The notes beneath the pieces are model-generated. The model saw nothing but the letters and a program-made list of their open reading frames with translations, did not search any database and was not told the DNA's origin. DNA of 64,000 nt, taken from Bacillus sp. sid0103 (GTDB lineage: Bacteria; Bacillota; Bacilli; Bacillales_B; DSM-18226). Each line of letters starts with the position of its first letter. Position 1 is the first letter of the stretch. Shown here piece by piece: positions 56,615 through 64,000 of this stretch. The stretch lies in NCBI RefSeq assembly GCF_019219025.1, contig NZ_JAHUWN010000006.1, forward strand, positions 186,001-250,000, written 5' to 3'. The position numbers were made by a program, and so were the translations under genes.

Positions 56615-59218
56615 ATGACAGTGGTAGAAACGGCAGTTAAAGAAAAGCAAAATGTAACAAAGATGGTTAATGTTTTGGTTGAGAAGGGTCTAAAAGCCTT
56701 GGATGAATTCCGTAACTTTGACCAAGAAATGATTAATGAAATTGTCAAAGAAATGGCCTTGGCTGGTCTTGACCAACACATGCCGCTTGCGAAATTAGCG
56801 GTTGACGAAACAGGGAGAGGGGTTTACGAAGATAAAATCATCAAAAACATGTTTGCTACAGAATATGTTTATCATAATATCAAATACGATAAAACCGTTG
56901 GTATCATTAACGAAAATGAACTTGAAGGAATGATTGAAATTGCGGAACCCGTGGGAGTTATTGCGGGAGTAACACCAGTAACTAACCCAACATCGACCAC
57001 TATGTTTAAAGCACTTATTTCGATAAAGACCAGAAATCCAATTATTTTTGCCTTCCACCCATCAGCTCAAAAATGCAGCAGCGAAGCGGCAAGGGTTCTT
57101 AGAGATGCAGCAATCAAGGCGGGAGCTCCAGAAAATTGCATCCAATGGATCGAAATACCATCGCTCGAAGCAACCCAAGCTTTAATGAACCACTCCAAAA
57201 TTTCATTAATTCTTGCCACTGGCGGTGCGGGCATGGTTAAATCAGCGTACAGTTCAGGGAAGCCAGCTCTAGGTGTAGGACCAGGAAATGTCCCTTGCTA
57301 TATTGAAAAAACGGCGAATCTTCATCAAGCAGTAAATGACTTAATTTTATCAAAGACGTTTGATAATGGAATGATTTGTGCATCTGAACAAGCAGTTATT
57401 ATAGATAAAGAAATTTACGATGATGTAAAACAAGAAATGATGGCAAATAATTGTTATTTTTTAAATGAGGAAGAAAAATCAAAGGTGGAAAAATTAGTCA
57501 TTAATGAACAGTCATGTGCTGTTAACGCCGCAATTGTAGGGATGGCCGCTTCTCAAATCGCTGAAATGGCAGGAGTAAAGGTTCCAGACCATACGAAGAT
57601 TCTTGTTGCTGAAATAAAAGGTGTTGGACCAGACTACCCGCTTTCAAGGGAAAAATTAAGCCCAGTGCTCGCATGTTACAAGGTAGGCTGTCTCGAGGAA
57701 GGACTAAAACGAGCAGAAGAAATGCTGGAGTTCGGTGGGTTAGGTCACTCAGCTGTAATTCACACCACTGACCAAACGGTAATTCAAAAGTTTGGCTTAC
57801 GGATGAGAGCAGGCCGAATTATTGTCAACGCCCCATCTTCACAAGGTGCGATTGGTGATATATATAATGCCTATATGCCGTCCTTGACCCTTGGCTGTGG
57901 AACGTATGGCGGAAACTCAGTTTCTACAAACGTGGGCACCATTCATTTGATCAACATTAAAAAAGTAGCCAAAAGGAATATAAATATGCAGTGGTTTAAA
58001 GTTCCATCTAAAATTTATTTCGAGAAAAACTCTACACAGTACTTAGCAAAAATGCCGAAGATTTCAAAAGCATTTATTGTCACAGACCCTGGAATGGTGA
58101 AATTAGGCTATGTAGATAAAGTGCTATACTATTTAAGAAAACGTCAAGATTATGTGCATTGCGAAATCTTTTCAGATGTTGAACCGGATCCATCCATTGA
58201 AACAGTGATGAAGGGTGCCGAAATGATGGCTAATTTCCAGCCTGATGTAATCATCGCATTAGGCGGCGGGTCTGCCATGGATGCAGCCAAAGGAATGTGG
58301 TTATTTTACGAACATCCAGATACTGAATTCTTTGGCTTAAAACAAAAATTCTTAGATATTCGAAAACGAATTGTTAAATATCCACATCTCGGCCAAAGGG
58401 CACAATTCGTGGCTATTCCGACGACCTCTGGAACAGGTTCGGAAGTAACTTCCTTCTCAGTGATTACAGATAAAGAAGCAAATATTAAATATCCGCTTGC
58501 TGATTATGAATTGACTCCTGACGTGGCGATTATTGATCCGCAATTTGTGATGACCGTACCTAAACATATTACTGCCGATACGGGATTGGACGTCTTGACA
58601 CACGCGATTGAAGCTTATGTTTCGTGTATGGCGAATGACTTTACAGATGGCCTAGCAATTAAAGCAATCCAACTCGTATTCGAGTACCTGCCAAGAGCCT
58701 ACAAAAACGGACAGGATGAAGAAGCGCGTGAAAAGGTTCATAATGCTTCAACCATTGCCGGCATGGCCTTTGCTAACGCTTTTTTGGGTATTAACCATAG
58801 TTTAGCTCATAAACTTGGTGCCGAATTCCATATTGCACATGGACGGGCGAATGCAATCCTGATGCCGCATGTTATTCGCTATAATGCAACCAAACCGAAA
58901 AAATTTACAGCTTTTCCGAAGTACAACCATTTTAAGGCTGACAAACGTTATGCTGAAATTGCCAGAATACTAGGTTTATCTGCAAACACCACTGAGGAAG
59001 GTGTAGAGAGTCTTATTCAAGCTATTATCAAACTAGCAAAAGAACTTGAAATTCCAATGAGTCTTGAAGCAAATAATATTAATAAAGTTGAGTTTGAAAA
59101 CAAGGTAGACTATTTAGCAGATCGGGCATTTGAAGATCAATGCACCACAGCCAATCCAAAGCTGCCATTAGTAATAGAATTAGCCGAAATTTACCGTCAA
59201 GCATATAAAGGTGTATAA
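56615..59218 (+). CDS. adhE: bifunctional acetaldehyde-CoA/alcohol dehydrogenase
   Basis: An 867-residue fusion protein. The N-terminal half (to about 440) is a CoA-acylating aldehyde dehydrogenase with the catalytic cysteine in NGMICASEQAVI; after a linker the C-terminal half is an iron-containing alcohol dehydrogenase (ALGGGSAMDAAKGMW, iron-binding HSLAHKLG and HGRANAILMPHV). It reduces acetyl-CoA to ethanol, regenerating NAD under oxygen limitation, and forms spirosomes in other bacteria. ATG 56615 follows ACGGAGG. Two Rex boxes upstream imply redox control. Confidence 0.95.
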   Translation: MTVVETAVKEKQNVTKMVNVLVEKGLKALDEFRNFDQEMINEIVKEMALAGLDQHMPLAKLAVDETGRGVYEDKIIKNMFATEYVYHNIKYDKTVGIINENELEGMIEIAEPVGVIAGVTPVTNPTSTTMFKALISIKTRNPIIFAFHPSAQKCSSEAARVLRDAAIKAGAPENCIQWIEIPSLEATQALMNHSKISLILATGGAGMVKSAYSSGKPALGVGPGNVPCYIEKTANLHQAVNDLILSKTFDNGMICASEQAVIIDKEIYDDVKQEMMANNCYFLNEEEKSKVEKLVINEQSCAVNAAIVGMAASQIAEMAGVKVPDHTKILVAEIKGVGPDYPLSREKLSPVLACYKVGCLEEGLKRAEEMLEFGGLGHSAVIHTTDQTVIQKFGLRMRAGRIIVNAPSSQGAIGDIYNAYMPSLTLGCGTYGGNSVSTNVGTIHLINIKKVAKRNINMQWFKVPSKIYFEKNSTQYLAKMPKISKAFIVTDPGMVKLGYVDKVLYYLRKRQDYVHCEIFSDVEPDPSIETVMKGAEMMANFQPDVIIALGGGSAMDAAKGMWLFYEHPDTEFFGLKQKFLDIRKRIVKYPHLGQRAQFVAIPTTSGTGSEVTSFSVITDKEANIKYPLADYELTPDVAIIDPQFVMTVPKHITADTGLDVLTHAIEAYVSCMANDFTDGLAIKAIQLVFEYLPRAYKNGQDEEAREKVHNASTIAGMAFANAFLGINHSLAHKLGAEFHIAHGRANAILMPHVIRYNATKPKKFTAFPKYNHFKADKRYAEIARILGLSANTTEEGVESLIQAIIKLAKELEIPMSLEANNINKVEFENKVDYLADRAFEDQCTTANPKLPLVIELAEIYRQAYKGV

Positions 59219-59226
59219 TAATCATC

Positions 59227-59279
59227 GCCAATACGAAAAATCAAACTAATTGGTTTTTCGTATTGGCTTTTATTTTTTT
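59227..59279 (+). terminator. strong terminator after adhE
   Basis: GCCAATACGAAAAA pairs with TTTTTCGTATTGGC, followed by TTTTATTTTTTT. Confidence 0.9.
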
Positions 59280-59296
59280 AGAAGAGGGTGTATTTC

Positions 59297-59824
59297 GTGG
59301 CATACAGAATAAAAGATGTGATGATTTCCGAAACCGAAATTAAAGACAGAGTAAAGAAATTAGCAGAGCAAATTGAAAGTGATTTTAATAATGAAGCCAT
59401 TGTTCTAATCGTTGTTCTTAAAGGATCATTTATCTTCGCTGCCGATTTGATTCGTGAGATGAAGGGGGATATCAAAATTGATTTCATCTCAGTATCCAGC
59501 TATGGAGATGAAACAGCAACAACGGGAAAAGTAAGATTACTAAAGGATCTTGATGCGAATATTACCGGTCAGAATGTTTTAGTTGTTGAGGATATAATAG
59601 ACAGTGGCCTGACCTTGCATTTCTTGCGCGGCCATTTGAAATCACATAATCCGAAACAAATAAAAATTTGCACGCTGTTAGATAAGCCTGAAAGAAGGAG
59701 AGTAGACTTGCCGGTTGATTATGTTGGCTTTGTCATCCCAGATGAATTCATCGTCGGCTATGGGATTGATTATGCACAAAAGTATCGAAATCTACCATAT
59801 ATTTCAACGGTAGAGGAGTATTAA
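59297..59824 (+). CDS. hpt: hypoxanthine phosphoribosyltransferase
   Basis: A 175-residue purine salvage enzyme that joins hypoxanthine or guanine to PRPP. VVLKGSFIFAADL and the PRPP-binding loop EDIIDSGLTL are diagnostic, and the length is normal. GTG 59297 lies 8 bases after GAAGAGGG; the GTG at 59288 overlaps that site. The usual Bacillus hprT sits between tilS and ftsH; neither is here, so this is probably a second copy. Confidence 0.9.
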   Translation: MAYRIKDVMISETEIKDRVKKLAEQIESDFNNEAIVLIVVLKGSFIFAADLIREMKGDIKIDFISVSSYGDETATTGKVRLLKDLDANITGQNVLVVEDIIDSGLTLHFLRGHLKSHNPKQIKICTLLDKPERRRVDLPVDYVGFVIPDEFIVGYGIDYAQKYRNLPYISTVEEY

Positions 59825-59917
59825 TCAGTTTATTAATTTTAGTGGAAAATTTCTCTATTTTTAACATAAACGGTATACTTTTATTGTAAAAACTTATGAA
59901 TGATGGAGGAAAGAATC

Positions 59918-60421
59918 ATGTATACTTCTATATCTGAATTTATCGGGGAATGGAATCAAGAAGCATCCTCTACGCAAAAAGTGTTAGATGTTCTGACTGA
60001 CCAATCCCTGCAACAAGAGGTATCCCCAAATGACCGTACGTTAGGGAGAATTGTGTGGCATGTTGTAGCTAGCACACAAGAAATGCTCAACGAGTTTGGC
60101 ATATCTATAGAAAAAGTTGAAAATGGAAATGACGTACCATCTTCAGCAACAGTAATTGCTGATACTTTCCGCAAGGTTAGTGCTGACACAATTGACGCAG
60201 TCAAGCAGCAATGGACAGATGCATCCTTAAAAGAAATGAAGAATGTGTTCGGTATGGATATGCCAAAAGGAGTTACACTCTCTCTGTTGATTAAGCACAT
60301 CATCCATCATCGCGGTCAAATGACCGTCCTCATGCGCCAAGCTGGATTAACTGTGCCAGGAGTATATGGGCCAGCACGCGAAGAATGGAGTCAAATGGGG
60401 ATGGAAGCTCCCGCCTTATAA
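59918..60421 (+). CDS. DinB-family protein
   Basis: A 167-residue four-helix protein of the DinB/YfiT metal-binding superfamily. The three expected histidines appear in RIVWHVVAST and in KHIIHHRGQM. Family members include thiol (bacillithiol)-dependent transferases; YPGVYG-like VPGVYGPAREEW is common in Bacillus DinB proteins. ATG 59918 is 4-5 bases after GGAGGAAAG. Closed by a terminator. Confidence 0.8.
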   Translation: MYTSISEFIGEWNQEASSTQKVLDVLTDQSLQQEVSPNDRTLGRIVWHVVASTQEMLNEFGISIEKVENGNDVPSSATVIADTFRKVSADTIDAVKQQWTDASLKEMKNVFGMDMPKGVTLSLLIKHIIHHRGQMTVLMRQAGLTVPGVYGPAREEWSQMGMEAPAL

Positions 60422-60905
60422 ACGTACATACTGATCCTGTAAAAAGCACACTTCACAAGTGTGCTTTTTGTATGTCATAGTTTCTCCTAGTGTATTTGAA
60501 CAGGTCATTCCTCTAAATGCTGACATTACGAATACTTCTTTCATTTTGAATCAAAATAGCTTGATGATATCATTGTGCTAGCATTCAGATAGAAGTGGGT
60601 TACGCTATTCTATCAATTGACTTGATATCAATCAAAGGATGTAATTCAAAAGTACTGCTTTTCAAAATAGTTTTATTAATTTAACATTTATGTTAAAATT
60701 TTCTACAAAATTCAACAAATTTATCTGAATTGAGTGTTAGCTTACTATATTAAATCCGCTATTATTTTGGTAAAATACGAATAAGAAAAAAAATAATACA
60801 TAAAACAAAAGAGCATTTGTTAGTTAATCGATTGCTAGACTATATAAATCTAAGATTTTTTTAAATAGTGAGGCAAATATTAAACGGATGTGCAGGAGGA
60901 TTAAT
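60422..60905. other. 484-bp region upstream of ftsZ-like gene
   Basis: Begins with the DinB terminator. The rest is AT-rich with no ORF. TTGTTA (60817-60822) and TATATA (60841-60846), 18 bp apart, are a possible promoter. A loose CodY-like AATTTTCTACAAAAT lies at 60697. Confidence 0.5.
60441..60471 (+). terminator. terminator after DinB gene
   Basis: AAAAAGCACACTT pairs perfectly with AAGTGTGCTTTTT around a 3-base loop. Confidence 0.9.
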
Positions 60906-62054
60906 ATGTGGGATTTTGACATGGATATAGATCAAGTAGCTAGAATAAAAGTAATTGGTGTTGGCGGCGGCGGGAATAACGCTGTCAATCGGATGATTGA
61001 GGGCGGCGTTCAAGGTGTCGAATTTATTGCAGTCAATACAGACGCGCAAGCACTAAACCTATCAAAAGCAGAGATTAAAATGCAAATTGGCGCACAATTA
61101 ACACGAGGATTAGGGGCTGGCGCTAATCCAGAAGTAGGTAGAAAAGCGGTTGAAGAGAGCAGAAGGCAACTGGAAGATGTACTAAAAGGAGCAGACATGG
61201 TTTTCGTCACAGCTGGAATGGGCGGAGGTACAGGAACGGGTGCTGCACCTGCGATTGCAGAAATATCCCGCGCGCTTGGCGCGTTGACGATTGGGGTTGT
61301 GACTCGTCCGTTTGGATTTGAAGGCCGTAAACGCGCCTCAAATGCTGCAAACGGAATTGAGTTAATGAGTCAAGCGGTTGACACCTTAATCATTGTTCCT
61401 AATGATCGTCTATTGCAGATTGTTGATAAAAGAACGCCGATGATTGAAGCGTTCCGTGAGGCAGATAATGTTCTACGTCAAGGTGTTCAAGGAATTTCTG
61501 ACTTAATCGCTGTCCCTGGCTTAATTAATCTGGATTTCGCTGACGTAAAGACCATTATGAGTAATCAAGGAACAGCACTAATGGGTATTGGGGTTGCTAA
61601 AGGGGATGGACGAGCAGTAGAGGCAGCCAAAAAAGCTATTTCCAGTCCATTATTAGAAACGTCAATTGACGGAGCCCAAGGGATCCTCATGAATATTACG
61701 GGTGGGAAAGATTTAAGTCTATATGAAGTGCAAGAGGCAGCAGATCTTGTCGCCTCTGCGGCAGATAAAGATTTAAATATGATTTTTGGTTCGATAATTA
61801 ACGAGAATTTTAAAAACGAGATCATGATAACGGTAATTGCGACTGGCTTTGTTGATAAACTGGCACGATCTAAAAGTCCTTCTGCCCCAATCCAAAAGGA
61901 TGGACCATCAAGAATCCAATTCCAAACCCAACCTATACAGGAACCGGTAAGTCAAGTTGAACCTTCGCATGATAATGGAAGCTACGGAGAAGATGTAGAG
62001 GAATCTATCGACATCCCCACGTTTTTGCGTAACCGAAACAGAAGAAATCGATAG
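60906..62054 (+). CDS. ftsZ: FtsZ, stand-alone copy
   Basis: A 382-residue tubulin-like GTPase. The GTP-binding GGGTGTG signature is at 106-112, the catalytic T7 loop NLDFAD at 208-213, and after a short variable linker the C-terminus [14 protein letters not shown] is the conserved peptide that binds FtsA, SepF, EzrA and ZapA. All parts for polymerisation and ring assembly are present. The N-terminus [16 protein letters not shown] differs from usual Bacillus FtsZ (MLEFD). GCAGGAGG precedes ATG 60906. No ftsA or other dcw gene adjoins it, so it is probably a second ftsZ. Confidence 0.9.
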   Translation: MWDFDMDIDQVARIKVIGVGGGGNNAVNRMIEGGVQGVEFIAVNTDAQALNLSKAEIKMQIGAQLTRGLGAGANPEVGRKAVEESRRQLEDVLKGADMVFVTAGMGGGTGTGAAPAIAEISRALGALTIGVVTRPFGFEGRKRASNAANGIELMSQAVDTLIIVPNDRLLQIVDKRTPMIEAFREADNVLRQGVQGISDLIAVPGLINLDFADVKTIMSNQGTALMGIGVAKGDGRAVEAAKKAISSPLLETSIDGAQGILMNITGGKDLSLYEVQEAADLVASAADKDLNMIFGSIINENFKNEIMITVIATGFVDKLARSKSPSAPIQKDGPSRIQFQTQPIQEPVSQVEPSHDNGSYGEDVEESIDIPTFLRNRNRRNR

Positions 62055-62154
62055 CATTTTCTTTAATTCGGCGCTTTGATGACTAAGTACGTGACAACAT
62101 CCAAAGAATTGGAAAATGTCCCAGCTCGCTGCAACATTTCGCCATTTTTTTAAT

Positions 62155-62216
62155 AGGTTCTGTTGAGGGTGAATTTCGCATGAATATCCACTATCCATTA
62201 ACAGAGCCTTTTATTT
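62155..62216 (+). terminator. hairpin terminator, ftsZ side
   Basis: AGGTTCTGTT (62155-62164) pairs with AACAGAGCCT (62200-62209), one wobble, followed by TTTATTT. The TCTGTT/AACAGA ends resemble the outer ends of the intergenic repeats at 7394 and 13666. Confidence 0.6.
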
Positions 62217-62291
62217 AAATGTTACGGTTATATAATCAATCATCCTAAACAAGGAATTAGATTTTAATCGTTTAATTCGTTAAAACCGACT

Positions 62292-62320
62292 TGACTTATA
62301 GGAATAGTAAAACTATTATT
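62292..62320 (+). promoter_or_regulatory. cysJ promoter with dyad
   Basis: TTGACT (62292-62297), 17 bp, TATTAT (62315-62320). AATAGT (62304-62309) and ACTATT (62313-62318) form an inverted repeat over the -10. TATAGGAA at 62298 resembles part of a CymR site, but the rest does not match. Confidence 0.55.
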
Positions 62321-62429
62321 ATATTAATCATTTTTTGACTGAAAAGTTTGTATTATAAGAATTGTTGAAACAAGTCATGATAAATAAATGATCACGATAA
62401 GTTATTAATCCTTAGTGAGGTGGATTTTG

Positions 62430-64000
62430 GTGCAACTTCAAGTATTGAACAGTCCTTTTAATCAGGAGCAGGCAGAGCTTCTAAACCGCATTCTGCCTAC
62501 GTTGACAGAATCACAAAAAGTTTGGCTGAGCGGTTTTTTGGCAGCAGCCCAATTCTCTTCGGTTACAGGGGCAGGGAATGTACAGGTAGCAGAACTATCT
62601 AGTGCTAACACGGCTCCGACTATTTCAAAAGATGTGACCATCCTTTTTGGTTCACAGACAGGAAATGCTCAAGGACTTGCAAAGAAGGCTGCCAAGAAGC
62701 TTGAGGCAGATGGTTTTCAAGTAACTGTCTTAGCGATGAGCGATTTTAAACCTAACAATTTAAAAAAGGTCGAGAATTTACTGATCGTCGCAAGTACCCA
62801 TGGAGAAGGTACACCGCCTGATAATGCCCTGTCCTTTCATGAATTTCTACATGGTAAACGGGCTCCTAAACTAGATCATCTACGCTTCTCTGTTTTGGCA
62901 CTGGGTGACAGTTCGTATGAGTTCTTTTGTCAAACAGGAAAAGATTTTGATAAACGTTTAGAGGAACTAGGCGGTTTAAGACTTTACCCGCGCTTTGACT
63001 GTGACCTTGATTACGATGAACCAGCAGCTGAATGGCTTGCGGGAGTTCTTAGTAACTTAAAAGAAGGAGACGGAGGCAGCCAAGTTCCATTACAAGAACA
63101 GGTAACTCAGATTGTAGAATCTACCTACTCCAGATCTAATCCATTTAGAGCAGAAGTACTTGAAAATATTAATCTGAACGGCCGTGGCTCGAATAAAGAA
63201 ACGCATCACCTCGAGTTGTCGCTTGAAGGGTCAGGTCTTACTTTTGAACCTGGTGATAGTCTAGGTATCTATCCAGAAAATGATCCTGCGCTTGTTACCT
63301 TACTCTTGGAGGAAATGAACTGGGATCCAGAACAACTGGTAACTGTGAATAAAAAGGGAGAAAGTCTCCCACTTAAAGACGCACTTATCTCTCACTTTGA
63401 AATTACGACATTAACAAAACCGTTGATTGAGAAGGCTGCTCGCCTTTCTGCTAATCAAAATTTACAGGAACTTCTCTCTCCAGGTAATGAAGAAAAATTA
63501 AAAACGTACATTGATGGCCGTGATTTACTTGATTTATCCCGAGATTTCACTCCATGGATTGGATCGGCGCAAGAGTTTGTCGACATTCTTCGGAAAATGC
63601 CGTCCCGACTATATTCGATCTCGAGCAGTTTAGCAGCTAACCCTGATGAAGTGCATTTAACAATCGGAGCTGTACGTTATGAAGCACACGGACGTGAACG
63701 AAAAGGCGTTTGTTCGATTCAGACAGCGGAGCGTCTGCAGCCAGGTGATACTGTGCCAGTGTATATCCAACATAACGACAACTTTAAACTGCCAAAGAAT
63801 CCAGATGCCCCAATAATTATGGTTGGTCCAGGGACTGGTACAGCACCGTTTCGTTCCTTTATGCAAGAGCGCGAAGAAATCGGCGCTGAAGGGAAATCTT
63901 GGTTTTTCTTCGGGGATCAGCATTTTGTGACAGACTTCCTTTATCAAACAGAATGGCAAAAATGGCTGCAAAACGGCGTATTGACGAAAATGGATGTTGC
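62430..64000 (+). CDS. cysJ: sulfite reductase flavoprotein subunit, 3' end outside window
   Basis: The frame stays open for 523 codons to the window end. After about 70 residues a flavodoxin domain begins (ILFGSQTGNAQGLAKKA, STHGEGTPPDNA, LALGDSSYEFFC), followed by the CPR-type FAD domain (RLYSISSSLAANPDEVHLTI) and the start of the NADPH domain (MVGPGTGTAPFRSFMQER). CysJ passes electrons from NADPH through FAD and FMN to the sulfite reductase haemoprotein CysI, whose gene should follow. GTG 62430 lies 6 bases after GAGGTGG. Usual length is about 600 residues. Confidence 0.95.
   Translation, partial: MQLQVLNSPFNQEQAELLNRILPTLTESQKVWLSGFLAAAQFSSVTGAGNVQVAELSSANTAPTISKDVTILFGSQTGNAQGLAKKAAKKLEADGFQVTVLAMSDFKPNNLKKVENLLIVASTHGEGTPPDNALSFHEFLHGKRAPKLDHLRFSVLALGDSSYEFFCQTGKDFDKRLEELGGLRLYPRFDCDLDYDEPAAEWLAGVLSNLKEGDGGSQVPLQEQVTQIVESTYSRSNPFRAEVLENINLNGRGSNKETHHLELSLEGSGLTFEPGDSLGIYPENDPALVTLLLEEMNWDPEQLVTVNKKGESLPLKDALISHFEITTLTKPLIEKAARLSANQNLQELLSPGNEEKLKTYIDGRDLLDLSRDFTPWIGSAQEFVDILRKMPSRLYSISSSLAANPDEVHLTIGAVRYEAHGRERKGVCSIQTAERLQPGDTVPVYIQHNDNFKLPKNPDAPIIMVGPGTGTAPFRSFMQEREEIGAEGKSWFFFGDQHFVTDFLYQTEWQKWLQNGVLTKMDV

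Larger units (their letters stand above)
62055..62429. other. 375-bp region between ftsZ and cysJ
   Basis: Contains a terminator-like hairpin at 62155 and the cysJ promoter at 62292. Otherwise AT-rich, no ORF. Confidence 0.6.

Noticed and set aside
59869..59880. CGGTATACTTT before the DinB gene
   Set aside because: GTATAC here is best read as part of a -10 element (TATACT); flanking bases do not match the operator.

Overview
The window reads as chromosomal DNA of an endospore-forming, low-GC Bacillaceae, plausibly Neobacillus or Bacillus sensu lato. Evidence is an alpha/beta-type SASP gene, a YyaC spore-protease gene, a TnrA-type regulator, AGGAGG ribosome sites with many TTG/GTG starts, and sequences matching CodY, TnrA, Rex and CcpA boxes. 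No tRNA, rRNA, transposase, phage gene or CRISPR array was seen. Genus placement is inference.

Layout. 0-7.4 kb: mixed housekeeping genes (FUSC protein cut by the window edge, a dehydrogenase remnant, an ECF-like membrane protein, an acetolactate-synthase-like enzyme, an aldo/keto reductase, an SDR, a SASP). 7.5-12.2 kb: a DadA-like oxidase, then a LuxR regulator divergent from an esterase and a type I Baeyer-Villiger monooxygenase, which fits ketone degradation. 12.5-15.7 kb: a CysP-like permease, a PanE-like reductase and yyaC.

15.7-29.6 kb: a scattered catabolic regulon bounded by two near-paralogous FCD-type GntR regulators. It contains aspartate dehydrogenase, two permeases, an NAD-binding protein, a 28-residue peptide gene, two plant-type 2Fe-2S ferredoxins, a creatininase-family hydrolase, a haem-oxygenase-like diiron protein with a complete CADD-like ligand set, an aldehyde dehydrogenase, an HbpS/GlcG protein and a chromate-transporter pair. 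Eleven copies of a TTGGTATACAA-type operator sit in its promoters. This is the best candidate for an undescribed system; its substrate cannot be read from the sequence.

32.8-44.4 kb: a second catabolic cluster with a novel-looking regulator, a two-component flavin monooxygenase (HpaC/HpaB type), an M20 amidohydrolase, a Liv-type ABC importer, a Rid-family protein lacking the usual arginine, and a DUF1028 protein. Its composition parallels the Rut pathway without being homologous to it. Two promoters carry near-perfect CodY boxes at identical spacing, and the liv promoter is followed by a decayed second hpaB.

44.4-47.1 kb: a decay zone (MFS and SDR remnants, a 21-bp minisatellite) and two minus-strand genes. 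47.5-52 kb: tnrA with an apparent autoregulatory box, patB and a polar amino-acid ABC transporter. 52-56.2 kb: DUF2238 protein, ABC-2 exporter, DUF6526 protein and a 52-bp tandem repeat. 56.2-64 kb: a Rex-controlled adhE preceded by a small Rex-linked ORF, an hpt gene, a DinB protein, a stand-alone ftsZ away from any division cluster, and cysJ running off the end.
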